DNA from: Chloroflexota bacterium
GTDB lineage: Bacteria; Chloroflexota; Anaerolineae; Anaerolineales; UBA4823
Assembly (NCBI GenBank): GCA_029265355.1
Contig: JAJUJL010000007.1
Span: 117,949-181,948 of the forward strand
Length of the DNA stretch: 64,000 nucleotides
Direction: 5' to 3'
This document shows, one piece after another, positions 53,751-63,960 of the stretch; positions within the stretch are counted from its first letter, which is position 1, and each line of letters begins with the position of its first letter. Under the pieces are notes generated by a model, which did not search any database, was not told where the DNA came from, and worked only from the letters and a program-made list of their open reading frames with translations. Position numbers and translations under genes: made by a program.

Positions 53751-55382
53751 TTAATTGCCCGAAGATTGGGTAGTTGGTTTCCAGTCGATGCGGCTGACCA
53801 GGCCATCACCGGTAATTTGACGCTGTAAAAACTCTCCGCCGGCGTCGACCAGCCACAGGTTGCCCTGGTAGAGCACAGCCAAGGCGTGCACCTGGCTATC
53901 TGGCATGGCCGCCGGCGACCAGACCGCTTGCTGTGGATCCAGGCCAGGTTGGTCAGCGCGCGGGAAAATTTCTCGACGGTTGGAGCCATCCCGATCCATG
54001 ACCACCAGGCGATAGCGGCTGCTCTCGCTTTGGTTGGGGAAGATGGCTTGCAGGTAGGCCACCTGGTAAGCCTGTTCCCCACTTGCACGCTCCTGCACGG
54101 GCGAGACCGCCGGGTAAGCGAACATGCCTGTCTGCTGCGCCAGCCGCAGCGCCGAGCCGCCTCCCACCGGTACTGCAGCCAGGTCAAAAACCGGAGAGGC
54201 TTCCGGGTCGGGAGCGTTGGCGGGGGCAGCGTGATCGACCGAAAAGATGAACTGGCTATCCGGGCTCCAAACGATGGACGGCGCCCAGGCCCAGTCTCCT
54301 CCCGTTTTCAGCGGAACGACCGGCGCCAGGCGCTCGAAGCTGCCCGTCTCCATATTCACCAGGCCGATCTCGTCAGCGCGCGCATAGGCGACGCGTTCGC
54401 CGCCTGGTTCCCAGGCAAACTGCGTGCCCCACCAACCATAAACGCCGCCCGAGTTGGCATCCACATAGACCTTCCAGCGCGAGGTCCACCCGCTGCTACT
54501 GAAGGTGAGCGTGCTCAGGTCATTGTTGGCTTGCCAACCGGGGGCGGTCTGGCGCGGCTCGACGGTCGAGAAGACCACTTCATCGTTGCCTGAGTTCGGA
54601 ACCCAGCCAGCGAAATGCACCACGTTGGCGACCTTCAGGTCATACAGTTGCGGCGGGTCGCTGCGCAGGTCGGCTGCCCACAGGCTGTTGATCTGACCTT
54701 CTTCTTTAGAGCGGCGGGTGAAGAGCAACCAGCTCGCATCTTCGGAAAGGGTAAAAATGCGTCCGTCCAGGTCTCCGGTGGTGACCACGGGTGTGCGGTT
54801 GGTGGTGTCGCCCTGCATGATCCAGGCGTTGCTGCCCAGCAGGTAAGCCAGCTTGCCAGGGAGCTGCACTGGCTGGAACGGCGCCTGCACCCCGACCATG
54901 ACAATCTCGGGAATGGGCTGCTGCAGCACGGTGGTGCGCACCGGGCTGGAGGAGACCAGCACGCCGTCCTCATAGACATGGCGGTAGGTGGTCTCGCGCA
55001 GCCCGTTGACGCCATTCTGCGCCAGCAAGCGCTCCTGGTCTGCCAGCGACTCGGTCTGCAGCAACTGGCGCTCGAAGGGGATCACTTCTTGCTCGATGGA
55101 AAACTCCTCCGTGACGCGAACCACGCGCACCTCAGCGCCATCGCTGAGCAGCGTGTAATCGGGCGGTTCGACCCGGTCCAACGGTCCCAGGCTGATCTCC
55201 AACTGCGCCAGGGCCGCCTCCACCGTACTGCCGGCGGGCAGCGCCAAGGGGGTCAGGTCGCCATCCGCCGCCACCTGGACGCGCACCATCGCCTGCGTGG
55301 CCGTTGGCGCAGCACAAGCTGGCAAGCCGAGCAAAACGGCTGCCAGAAGCATAAAAAAGAAGTGGCGATGGTATAATCTCAT
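53751..55382 (-). CDS. G5-domain/TolB-like beta-propeller lipoprotein
   Basis: 543 residues. Signal sequence with lipobox LLGLPAC (Cys about 23). A small beta-grasp-like part ([19 protein letters not shown]) and a G5 domain (about 95-165: [34 protein letters not shown]) are followed by a WD40/TolB-like propeller (about 175-530) with blades such as [26 protein letters not shown] and [13 protein letters not shown]5 domains bind wall sugars such as N-acetylglucosamine. It probably sits outside the cell and binds glycans made with the help of the next two genes (inference). Confidence 0.85.
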   Translation of the reverse strand: MRLYHRHFFFMLLAAVLLGLPACAAPTATQAMVRVQVAADGDLTPLALPAGSTVEAALAQLEISLGPLDRVEPPDYTLLSDGAEVRVVRVTEEFSIEQEVIPFERQLLQTESLADQERLLAQNGVNGLRETTYRHVYEDGVLVSSSPVRTTVLQQPIPEIVMVGVQAPFQPVQLPGKLAYLLGSNAWIMQGDTTNRTPVVTTGDLDGRIFTLSEDASWLLFTRRSKEEGQINSLWAADLRSDPPQLYDLKVANVVHFAGWVPNSGNDEVVFSTVEPRQTAPGWQANNDLSTLTFSSSGWTSRWKVYVDANSGGVYGWWGTQFAWEPGGERVAYARADEIGLVNMETGSFERLAPVVPLKTGGDWAWAPSIVWSPDSQFIFSVDHAAPANAPDPEASPVFDLAAVPVGGGSALRLAQQTGMFAYPAVSPVQERASGEQAYQVAYLQAIFPNQSESSRYRLVVMDRDGSNRREIFPRADQPGLDPQQAVWSPAAMPDSQVHALAVLYQGNLWLVDAGGEFLQRQITGDGLVSRIDWKPTTQSSGN

Positions 55383-55420
55383 GCCGCGCTAGATTGTATC
55401 ATAGCATCCGTGAGTCCACT

Positions 55421-55942
55421 TTGACTGAAACTGCAATCTCCCTGCTTTCAAATTTGGAAGCTCTGCTGTTCGTGGCGCCAGGGACAGTGACCGCCGCCCA
55501 ACTGGCAGAGGCTTTAGAGCTGCCAGTGCGCGAGATCGAGCTGGCGCTGGAACAGTACGCCCAACAACTGGTCGAACAAGGGCGCGGGCTGCGCCTGCAG
55601 CGCCACCACGGGCGTTACCAGTTGACCAGCGCGCCGGAGGCGGCGCCCCTGGTCGAGCGGTTCCTGGGATTGGAAGCCACCAGCCGCTTGAGCCGCGCCG
55701 CCCTGGAAGCCCTGGCGATCATCGCCTACAAAGAACCGGTCACCCGCCCGCAGATCGATGCCATTCGCGGGGTGAACAGCGACGGCGTGCTGAAGAGCCT
55801 GCTGGGCAAAGGGCTGATCCAGGAGGTCGGGCGCGCTGAAGCTCCGGGTCGGCCGATCCTGTACAGCGTCACCCAGGACTTCTTGCAGCACTTTGGCCTG
55901 GCCTCGCTGCAAGAATTGCCTCCCCTGGAGCCGCTGGAATAG
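55421..55942 (+). CDS. scpB: segregation and condensation protein B
   Basis: 173 residues from TTG 55421; TTG 55394 is an alternative and neither has a strong ribosome site. ScpB binds ScpA and Smc in the condensin complex. The two winged helices show LSNLEALLFVAPGTVTAAQL, GRYQLTSAPEAAPLV, AALEALAIIAYKEPVTRPQI and IRGVNSDGVLKSLLGKGLI, the strongest signature of the family. scpA is not in the window. In many bacteria rluB follows scpB directly; here a repeat and a GH1 gene lie between. It is divergent from the G5 lipoprotein gene. Confidence 0.92.
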   Translation: MTETAISLLSNLEALLFVAPGTVTAAQLAEALELPVREIELALEQYAQQLVEQGRGLRLQRHHGRYQLTSAPEAAPLVERFLGLEATSRLSRAALEALAIIAYKEPVTRPQIDAIRGVNSDGVLKSLLGKGLIQEVGRAEAPGRPILYSVTQDFLQHFGLASLQELPPLEPLE

Positions 55943-55943
55943 T

Positions 55944-55966
55944 AGGACCGGCTGTTAGCCGGTCCT
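55944..55966. terminator. perfect hairpin after scpB
   Basis: AGGACCGGCT pairs exactly with AGCCGGTCCT over GTT, beginning 2 bases after the scpB stop. No T-tract. Like the hairpin at pyk it follows a GTAGG junction. Confidence 0.55.
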
Positions 55967-55981
55967 GGCCGGGGAGACTGT

Positions 55982-56097
55982 TAGGTGTTTCGCCGTAAGT
56001 GTTTTTACAATAATGTGAACGAGCACCGGCGAAACCCTGGAGTAAACCGCCGTCGCGATGGCCGATTTACTCTAAACACTTTCGGCGGTTTACTTAG
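55982..56097. repeat. 116-bp dispersed repeat, copy 2
   Basis: It begins TAGGTGTTTCGCCGTAAGTG and ends CGGCGGTTTACTTAG; the same element as 52184-52299 in the same orientation. Here the inner palindromes are more complete: AGTAAACCGCCG pairs perfectly with CGGCGGTTTACT (12 bp), GTTTCGCC with GGCGAAAC, and AAGTGTTT with AAACACTT. As RNA or single-stranded DNA it could fold into a branched structure. It fills the gap between scpB and the GH1 gene. Confidence 0.85.
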
Positions 56098-56120
56098 CAA
56101 CCCATTGGGCAAATTGTTAG

Positions 56121-57500
<1,380 letters not shown>

Positions 57501-57501
57501 T

Positions 57502-58389
57502 ATGGAAGAGCGCCTGCAAAAAATCCTGTCCCACGCCGGGTTTGGCTCGCGGCGCGCCTGCGAAGAGCTGATCCTGAGCGGACGCGTGCGCGTCAACGGC
57601 CAAATCGCCCGCATCGGGCAGAAAGCCGACCCGCAGTCCGACCGCATCGAGGTGGATGGGCAGGCGCTGCAGACAGCCGAAACCCTGGTGTACATCGCTT
57701 TGCACAAGCCGCGCGGCGTGGTCTCGACCGCCAGCGACCCGTTCGGGCGCAAAACGGTGCTCGACCTGGTGGACGCTCCCGGCCGACTGTACCCGGTGGG
57801 GCGGCTGGATGAAGACAGCGAGGGCCTGATCCTGCTGACCAACGACGGCGAGCTGGCCAACCGCCTCACCCATCCGCGCTATGGGCACGAAAAAGAGTAC
57901 CGTGTGCTGGTGGCGCGCCGTCCCGAACCTGAACAACTCGAAGCCTGGCGGCGCGGCGTGGTGTTGGAGGACGGCACACGCGCCCAACCCGCCCAGGTGC
58001 AGCCGCTCGACACACACGGCAAGGGACAATGGCTGCGCGTGATCATGAAGGAGGGGCGCAAACGACAGATCCGCGAAACCGGCGCGCTGCTGGGCCTGCC
58101 GGTGGTGCGCATCCTGCGCGTGCGCATTGGCAGCCTGGAGCTGGGCGCGCTCAAGCCGCGCCAGTGGCGCTACCTGAGCGAAAGCGAGGTGGCCAACCTG
58201 CGCCAGGGGGCGCCGCCAGAGCGCCGCGCCCGCCGCAGCCGCAAGCCCGCGCCAGGCAGAGGGCAGCGGGCAGAGAGCGCCGTGCACCGCCCAGGCGCCG
58301 CCCAGCCGACCGGAAAAAGTCCCCGCCAGCCAAGCCGCCGTCCGCCCGCCAGGCGCTCGCCGCCGGCGCCCAAAAAATCCAAACCCTGA
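57502..58389 (+). CDS. rluB: RluB/RsuA-family rRNA pseudouridine synthase
   Basis: 295 residues from ATG 57502. It isomerises a uridine of ribosomal RNA. An S4 RNA-binding domain (LQKILSHAGFGSRRACEELI, SGRVRVNGQIA) precedes the catalytic domain with HKPRGVVSTASDPFGRKTVL and D103 in VGRLDEDSEGLILLTNDGEL. The RluB-like core ends near 235. A strongly basic Arg/Pro/Lys tail of about 60 residues (RRARRSRKPAPGRGQR and more) follows and probably binds RNA. Which 23S or 16S site is modified is not certain. GAGGTG precedes the start within the GH1 end. Confidence 0.92.
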   Translation: MEERLQKILSHAGFGSRRACEELILSGRVRVNGQIARIGQKADPQSDRIEVDGQALQTAETLVYIALHKPRGVVSTASDPFGRKTVLDLVDAPGRLYPVGRLDEDSEGLILLTNDGELANRLTHPRYGHEKEYRVLVARRPEPEQLEAWRRGVVLEDGTRAQPAQVQPLDTHGKGQWLRVIMKEGRKRQIRETGALLGLPVVRILRVRIGSLELGALKPRQWRYLSESEVANLRQGAPPERRARRSRKPAPGRGQRAESAVHRPGAAQPTGKSPRQPSRRPPARRSPPAPKKSKP

Positions 58390-58506
58390 CGAGCGGCCAG
58401 CTCGTCGAAGAGTTGCCTGCCACGCGCTGCGCCTGTCAGATTTTCAGCCAGGCTGCGTTTAAACTGGCAAAAGCCTGATGCGGCGCGTGGCGAGAGCAGA
58501 GCCCCA

Positions 58507-59064
58507 TTGAACGATCCACGCAACCCAGCTCGCCCCTTCATCGATCCAGCCGAATTCAGTCGGCTGTTCGAGAGCCAGCACCTGGCTGTCTTCCGTTACA
58601 TCTACGGCATGCACGGCGGCCCGCTGGAGGAGGTAGAAGACCTGACGGCAGAGACCTTTACCAGGGCCTGGAAAGCGCGGCGCAGTTTCTCCGGCAGCCC
58701 GCAGGCTGGCCTGAGCTGGCTGATCCGCATTGCCCGCAACCTGGTGATCGACGCCAGCCGGCGCCGCAAGTCGCGCCCGCTCGAAGCGCTGGGCGCCAAC
58801 GATGACGAGGACAACGCTGCGCTGCCCGCCGGGCTGCCAGGCCCGGAAGAGCGCCTGCTGAAGCAGCAACAACTGCGCACACTGGCAGACCGGCTAGGCG
58901 CACTTCCCCAGCCCCAACAAGAGATGCTGGTGCTGCGCTATCTCTTGGATTGGCCGGTCAAAGACATCGCCGCCCACCTGGACATGCTGGAGAACACCGT
59001 CTCGGTCAACATCCGTCGCGCCCTGCAAACATTGCGCAGTTCGTGGCCCGAGGAGAGCGAATAA
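58507..59064 (+). CDS. ECF-type RNA polymerase sigma factor
   Basis: 185 residues from TTG 58507 (no ATG fits; the ribosome site is weak). Region 2 (about 17-85) has FRYIYGMHGGPLEEVEDLTAETFTRAW in two parts and SWLIRIARNLVIDASRRRKS; region 4 (about 120-180) has LPQPQQEMLVLRYLLDWPVKDIAAHL and VSVNIRRALQTLR. No region 3, as normal for ECF sigma factors. The following gene overlaps its stop (TAATG) and encodes a membrane protein, the classical sigma/anti-sigma order. Which promoters it reads is unknown. Confidence 0.92.
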   Translation: MNDPRNPARPFIDPAEFSRLFESQHLAVFRYIYGMHGGPLEEVEDLTAETFTRAWKARRSFSGSPQAGLSWLIRIARNLVIDASRRRKSRPLEALGANDDEDNAALPAGLPGPEERLLKQQQLRTLADRLGALPQPQQEMLVLRYLLDWPVKDIAAHLDMLENTVSVNIRRALQTLRSSWPEESE

Positions 59065-59846
59065 TGCCTGCCAACAGCCTGCCCCCTCCCAATGAAGAGC
59101 AGATCGAAGCGCTGCTGCGCGCCGTGCGCCCGCGCCCGGGAGAGCGCTTCTACCGGCGCATGGCCTCGGCGCCCTGGCGCCGGCCAACCCGGAGTTGGGC
59201 CAGTCGGCGCATGCTCAGCCTGGGCCTGGCGCTGCTGGTAGTGATCGTCTTGGGTGTGGTCACCACTCCCGGCCTGCGCGCCCTGGGCGAGCAGCTCTGG
59301 CGATTCTTCCAACCCGAATCCCAGGAGCGCCTGGTGATCGCGCTGGATACGCCAGGGGCGGAAGAGGCCAGCCAGCTCCTAAATGCGCAGGATTTTCCGC
59401 TGACCATCGAGGAGGCGCAGCAACAGGCTGGCTTTGCGCTCAGACTGCTACCGCCAGAGGCGGGGCTGGCATGGTCTGGGGCACGCTACGAAGCCATCAC
59501 CGGCGCCGTCCGCAGCCTGTACAAAGCGGAAAATTACCATCTCTACCTGGCCCAGCGTTCGCTGGAGGGCGTGCAAGAGCATGCGGCGGTCGGTCCAGCC
59601 GCGGCCGTCGAAGTCGTCAGCGTGGCTGGCTTCAGCGCAGAGTACGTTTCAGGCGGCTGGCGCCTGCCCTCCGGGGCCACGCTCTCGCCTGGCGAGCCGA
59701 CCCATCTCGACGTGATTTGGGACGCGGCCCTGCCGCAGCGCACGCTGCGCTGGCAGGACGGCGAATTTGCCTACGAACTGCTCGCCCTGGGCGCAGGCGC
59801 GCCGGACAAGCAGGCTTTGATTGCGCTGGCAGAGCGGGTAAAATAG
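59064..59846 (+). CDS. probable membrane anti-sigma factor
   Basis: 260 residues from ATG 59064 (one base shared with the sigma stop). A cytoplasmic start of about 45 residues (EEQIEALLRAVRPRPGERFY) is followed by one TM (MLSLGLALLVVIVLGVVTT, about 50-68) and an external domain of about 190 residues (FPLTIEEAQQQAGFALRLLP, GAVRSLYKAENYHLYLAQRS). The zinc-binding HxxxCxxC motif of common anti-sigma factors is missing. The call rests on gene order and topology. The external part resembles DUF4367/MucB-like sensor folds only loosely. Confidence 0.7.
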   Translation: MPANSLPPPNEEQIEALLRAVRPRPGERFYRRMASAPWRRPTRSWASRRMLSLGLALLVVIVLGVVTTPGLRALGEQLWRFFQPESQERLVIALDTPGAEEASQLLNAQDFPLTIEEAQQQAGFALRLLPPEAGLAWSGARYEAITGAVRSLYKAENYHLYLAQRSLEGVQEHAAVGPAAAVEVVSVAGFSAEYVSGGWRLPSGATLSPGEPTHLDVIWDAALPQRTLRWQDGEFAYELLALGAGAPDKQALIALAERVK

Positions 59847-59880
59847 GACTTGCGCTGATAAAAGAAAACTCACGGTCACC

Positions 59881-59924
59881 CTGAGCGAAGCGAAATATCC
59901 AGCCATTCCCTTCGCTGCGCTCAG
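59881..59924. repeat. inverted repeat with GAGCGAAGCG core
   Basis: CTGAGCGAAGCGAA and TTCGCTGCGCTCAG (one mismatch, 14-bp arms) flank 16 bases, between the anti-sigma gene and the Agl23-NHL gene. Related core sequence occurs at 42181-42217. Confidence 0.55.
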
Positions 59925-59953
59925 CACACCGGGCAAAAAAAGGGAACATCAAA

Positions 59954-62900
59954 ATGCACTACGCCGAAACTCAACCGCAAACCTCCTGGTTGGACCGCCC
60001 CGCCATCACCAGCCGGGCGATCACCTGGGAGACCGTCGCGTTCGTGATCATCGCTATACTGGCGGTGGCGTCGCGTTTCTACGACCTGGAAAGCCGCGTG
60101 ATGAGCCACGATGAAACCTCTCACGTGTATTTCTCGTGGTTGTACGAGCAAGGGCGCGGCTACTCGCACGACCCGGTCACCCACGGCCCGCTGCAGTTCC
60201 ACCTGGTGGCGCTCTCGTATTTCTTGCTGGGCGACAACGATTTCACCGCCCGCGTCCCGGCAGCCCTGTTCAGCATCGCCACGGTGCTGTTTTTATGGTA
60301 TTACCGCCGCCTCCTGGGACGCTTTGGGGCGCTGATCGCCGCCGTGCTGATGCTGATCTCCCCTTACATGCTCTACTACGGGCGCTACGTGCGCAACGAG
60401 GCTTTTGTCGGACTGTTTGGCGTGGTCATGCTGTGGGCCATGCTGCGTTACCTGGAGAGCGGCAAAACCCAATACCTGACCTGGCTGGTGGTGGTCACTG
60501 CGCTGCACTTCACCACAAAGGAGACTTCCTTTATCTACCATGCCCAGGCTTTGATCTTCCTGGCAGGCGTGCTGGTCTATCGCATTTCGCAGGTGGACTG
60601 GCCCAGGCGTGAGCTGCGCCTGCCGTTTTTGGGATCGCTGTTGGCTGGCCTGGTGTTGGGAGGCGCGGCGCTGCTGGTGGGACGCCGCGCTGGCGCGGCT
60701 GCGCAGCCGCTCGAGAGTGTGCCTTCCGTGCCAACCCTGACGCCGGCGCTTGAATTCGGCGGAGGCGCATCCTGGCTGCCGACAGCCCTGCTGGTTTTGG
60801 CGGCGGCGGCCCTGCTGGCAGCCATTTATTTCGTTCTTGCCGGTTACACCTGGGAGCGCCTGCGCCAGGAACGCGCTTTCGACCTGTTGATCATCACCGG
60901 CACGCTGGTGCTGCCCATGCTGTCGCCCTTCCCGGTCAAGTTGCTCGGCGTCAACCCCATCGACTACAACAGTTCGCAGACCATATTTGCCATCACGGTC
61001 TTTATCGCGCTGTTCTCCCTGGTCGCCGTCGTTATCGGCTTGCTGTGGAACTGGCGCGTGTGGCTGGTGCAGGCTGGCATCTTTTATAGCATCTTCACGG
61101 TCTTCTACACCTCCATTTTCACCAATGGTTTCGGCTTTGTCACCGGCCTTGTCGGATCGCTGGGCTACTGGTTGGAGCAACAAGGCGTGGAGCGCGGCAG
61201 CCAGCCCTGGTATTACTACGCCCTGATCCAGGTGCCGATCTACGAATTCCTGCCCTTTTTGGGCACCATCCTGGCGATGATCTTCGCCCCCGCCTTCTTG
61301 CGACGCGGCGCTCCCCGCGGAGAAAGCGCGCCGGGCGCCGGCGCTGAAAACTCATCCCCCAGCATCCTGGTCGATCCTGGCGTGCTGGAAGAAAGCGCCC
61401 CGAACGAAGACCGGCCTCTACCCGGGCTGACCATCACCCTGCTCATCTTCTGGAGCATCACCAGCCTGCTGGCGTATTCCATAGCGGGGGAGAAAATGCC
61501 CTGGTTGACGGTGCACATCACCCTTCCGATGATCCTGACCGCTGGCTGGTTCCTGGGACGCCTGGTGGAACAGGTGGACTGGCGGTATTTCATGGCGCAG
61601 CGCGGCCCGCTGGCGCTGCTGGTCTTGCCGGTCTTTTTCGCCAGCCTGATGGGCGTCTTCGGTTCGCTGCTGGGTACCAACCCACCCTTCCAGGGGAAGG
61701 AGCTGGAGCAACTGCGCAGCACCAGCACCTTCATCACCTCGCTGATCATGTCCGGCTTGACCGGCTGGCTGCTGGCGCGCCTGGTGCGAAGCTGGCGCGG
61801 CAATGACTTCAGCCGGGTGATGACCCTGGCCTTCTTCGTGCTGTTGGGCGTGCTCACGGCGCGCGCCGCCTTCCGGGCAGCCTACATCAAGTACGACGAA
61901 GCCACCGAATACCTGGTTTACGCCCACTCCGCCAGCGGACCGAAGATTGCCCTGGAGCAGATCGAAGAGATCTCCCGCCGCACCACGGACGGGTTGATGA
62001 TTCGCATCGCTTACGATAACGAGACCACCTATCCTTTCTGGTGGTACTTGCGCAACTACACGAACCAGGATTATTACAACACCACCCCGTCGCGCGCCCA
62101 ACGCGAAGCTCCACTCATCCTGGTCGGCGAGGGCAATTACGGCAAGATCGAACCGGTGGTGGGACAGGCCTACCAGCGCTTCGACTACGTGCGCCTGTGG
62201 TGGCCCAACCAGGATTACTTCGGCCTGACCTGGGAGCGCATCTGGGATGCCATCAGCGACCCGCAGATGCGCGCCGCCATCTTCGATGTCTGGCTGAACC
62301 GGGATTACACGCTGTATGCCCAGCTCACCAACAAAGATATGAGCCTGCCCAACTGGTACCCGGCTAACCGCATGCGTCTGTACGTGCGCAAAGACCTGAT
62401 CGGCAGCCTGTGGAATTACGGCGTCACGCCCAGCGCCGAGGAGATCGTCGCCGATCCGTACGAGGGCAAGCAGGTCCAGGCGCAGGCCGACCAGGTGGTG
62501 GGCGCGCCCGGCGTCGAGCAGGCTCAGTTCCAAAAGCCGCGCGACCTGGCGGTTGCCCCCGATGGCAGCCTGTACGTCGCTGATACCGGCAACCACCGCA
62601 TTCAGCATCTCTCTCCACAGGGCGAGGTGCTGCAAGTGTGGGGCGCCTTTGCCGATGCCGCCGCCGGCAACGCCCCGGGCGGCACTTTCAACGAGCCGTG
62701 GGGGATTGCCGTGGCGCCGGATGGCGCAGTGTATGTCGCCGATACCTGGAACCACCGCATTCAGAAGTTCACCGCCGATGGCCAGTTTCTCACCGCCTGG
62801 GGCTATTTCGGGCAGGCAGAAGCGCCCGAGGCGATGTGGGGACCGCGCGATGTGGCCGTGGACACTCAGGGGCGCGTTTACGTCACCGACACCGGCAACA

Positions 62901-63367
62901 AGCGCGTGGTGGTCTTCGACGCCAACGGCGCGCCGTTGGGGCAGTTCGGATCGGCAGGTCTCGGCCCAGGGCAGTTCGATGAGCCAGTGGGCATTGCCAT
63001 CAACCCGGACGGCATCCTGTACGTGGCGGACACCTGGAACCAGCGCATCCAGTCCTTTGCCGTCTCGGCAGACGGCTTGCTCTACGAGCCGCTCAAGCAG
63101 TGGGACGTGGTTGCCTGGTACGGGCAGTCGCTGGACAACAAGCCTTACCTGGCAGTCGGCCCGAACGGGCACGTCTTCGCCACCGATCCGGAGGGCTATC
63201 GCGTGCTGGAATTCACCGCCGAAGGCGAATTCGTGCGCTTTTGGGGCGACCTGTCCTCCGGGCTGGATGGCTTTACGCTGGTGGGCGGTGTGGCGGTGGA
63301 TGCGCAGGGCGGCGTGTGGGTCGCCGACGCCGGCGCCTCGCGCCTGCTGCATTTCACCCTGCCATGA
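59954..63367 (+). CDS. Agl23-type membrane glycosyltransferase-like protein fused to NHL repeats
   Basis: 1137 residues. The N-terminal half (about 20-650) is a multi-spanning protein of the Agl23 (TIGR03663) / GT39 type: SRFYDLESRVMSHDETSHVY, HDPVTHGPLQFHLVALSYFL, YYGRYVRNEAFVGLF and HFTTKETSFIYHAQ, with the acidic residues after TM1 typical of GT-C enzymes and about 12 TM helices. A soluble part follows, then a C-terminal NHL beta-propeller (about 855-1135) with repeats such as DLAVAPDGSLYVADTGNHRI, GIAVAPDGAVYVADTWNHRI and DVAVDTQGRVYVTDTGNKR. The first half probably moves or links lipid-bound sugars; the propeller would sit outside. It stands alone downstream of the ECF pair. Confidence 0.88.
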   Translation: MHYAETQPQTSWLDRPAITSRAITWETVAFVIIAILAVASRFYDLESRVMSHDETSHVYFSWLYEQGRGYSHDPVTHGPLQFHLVALSYFLLGDNDFTARVPAALFSIATVLFLWYYRRLLGRFGALIAAVLMLISPYMLYYGRYVRNEAFVGLFGVVMLWAMLRYLESGKTQYLTWLVVVTALHFTTKETSFIYHAQALIFLAGVLVYRISQVDWPRRELRLPFLGSLLAGLVLGGAALLVGRRAGAAAQPLESVPSVPTLTPALEFGGGASWLPTALLVLAAAALLAAIYFVLAGYTWERLRQERAFDLLIITGTLVLPMLSPFPVKLLGVNPIDYNSSQTIFAITVFIALFSLVAVVIGLLWNWRVWLVQAGIFYSIFTVFYTSIFTNGFGFVTGLVGSLGYWLEQQGVERGSQPWYYYALIQVPIYEFLPFLGTILAMIFAPAFLRRGAPRGESAPGAGAENSSPSILVDPGVLEESAPNEDRPLPGLTITLLIFWSITSLLAYSIAGEKMPWLTVHITLPMILTAGWFLGRLVEQVDWRYFMAQRGPLALLVLPVFFASLMGVFGSLLGTNPPFQGKELEQLRSTSTFITSLIMSGLTGWLLARLVRSWRGNDFSRVMTLAFFVLLGVLTARAAFRAAYIKYDEATEYLVYAHSASGPKIALEQIEEISRRTTDGLMIRIAYDNETTYPFWWYLRNYTNQDYYNTTPSRAQREAPLILVGEGNYGKIEPVVGQAYQRFDYVRLWWPNQDYFGLTWERIWDAISDPQMRAAIFDVWLNRDYTLYAQLTNKDMSLPNWYPANRMRLYVRKDLIGSLWNYGVTPSAEEIVADPYEGKQVQAQADQVVGAPGVEQAQFQKPRDLAVAPDGSLYVADTGNHRIQHLSPQGEVLQVWGAFADAAAGNAPGGTFNEPWGIAVAPDGAVYVADTWNHRIQKFTADGQFLTAWGYFGQAEAPEAMWGPRDVAVDTQGRVYVTDTGNKRVVVFDANGAPLGQFGSAGLGPGQFDEPVGIAINPDGILYVADTWNQRIQSFAVSADGLLYEPLKQWDVVAWYGQSLDNKPYLAVGPNGHVFATDPEGYRVLEFTAEGEFVRFWGDLSSGLDGFTLVGGVAVDAQGGVWVADAGASRLLHFTLP

Positions 63368-63401
63368 AAATTTTTCGCTCTTGACGGAGCGCACACGAAG
63401 A

Positions 63402-63467
63402 TAAACCGCGAAGGCGCAATGAATGCAAAGGTCAATCACACTTTGCGTCCTTGCGCCTCTCGGTTTA
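63402..63467. repeat. CAAAG-type inverted repeat element
   Basis: TAAACCGCGAAGGCGCAA at the left and TTGCGCCTCTCGGTTTA at the right are near-perfect inverted arms around 31 bases containing GCAAAGG and CTTTGCG. It is the third locus of this repeat family and directly abuts the acetyltransferase remnant. Confidence 0.65.
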
Positions 63468-63776
63468 AATCAGCCAAACGAAGCATTGATCCACGCAAAT
63501 GGGCTGCAGCACCCCTGGGACTACCTGCGCTTCGCCCTGGCGCGGCGCAATATCACCGGCGCCAGCTACAAGATCCTGGCGCTCGACCCCGCAGCCTGGG
63601 GTCACGGGCTGGAAGCGGTCATGTTCCTGGAGATGGGGCGCACGCTGATGGCGAAGGGCTATACCTGGGCGGACGGCTCGCTGACCAGCGAAGATAATCC
63701 CCAGGCTAACGAGCTGGCGACGCGCTTTGGGGCGCAGGTGTACCGCAGGTACAGGCAGTTTAGAATGAGGATATAA
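63468..63776 (+). pseudogene. C-terminal remnant of a GNAT-type acetyltransferase
   Basis: Only about 100 residues remain: NGLQHPWDYLRFALARRN, ITGASYKILALDPAAWGHGL, EAVMFLEMGRTLMAKGYTWA, SLTSEDNPQANELATRFGAQ and VYRRYRQFRM. The last two are the typical end of GNAT proteins, where the helix after E-D-N leads to the final strand and Y-R-x-Y. The N-terminal acetyl-CoA-binding half is absent; upstream stands the repeat at 63402-63467. An in-frame start exists inside the repeat (63423), so a short product could be made, but decay is more likely. Confidence 0.6.
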
Positions 63777-63960
63777 AATACCTAATTTTCCAGGTGGATA
63801 CACGATTGCAATGGATTTGTTTTTTTTTTTGTGAGAAATTTTACATATATAATGTATGCATAGAAGTGATTATCGTTGAAATTGATCCAAGGTGGGTAAG
63901 GATGAGTTGGATCTAATTATACGCAGAGACGAAAATGAATAACGAAAGGGGATATTTTCT
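63777..63960. other. AT-rich intergenic stretch with poly-T and TATAAT
   Basis: Base composition drops sharply. It holds a run of eleven T (63820-63830), a TATAAT (63848-63853) within an ATATATAATGTAT context, and no open frame. No good -35 is present at 17 bases. It is probably the promoter region of the last gene. Confidence 0.5.

Noticed and set aside
61418..63439. 673-codon minus-strand frame opposite the NHL repeats
   Set aside because: Repetitive composition mirrors the NHL repeats on the coding strand; no start signal or motif.
63820..63830. 11-T run as a rho-independent terminator
   Set aside because: No GC-rich stem precedes it.
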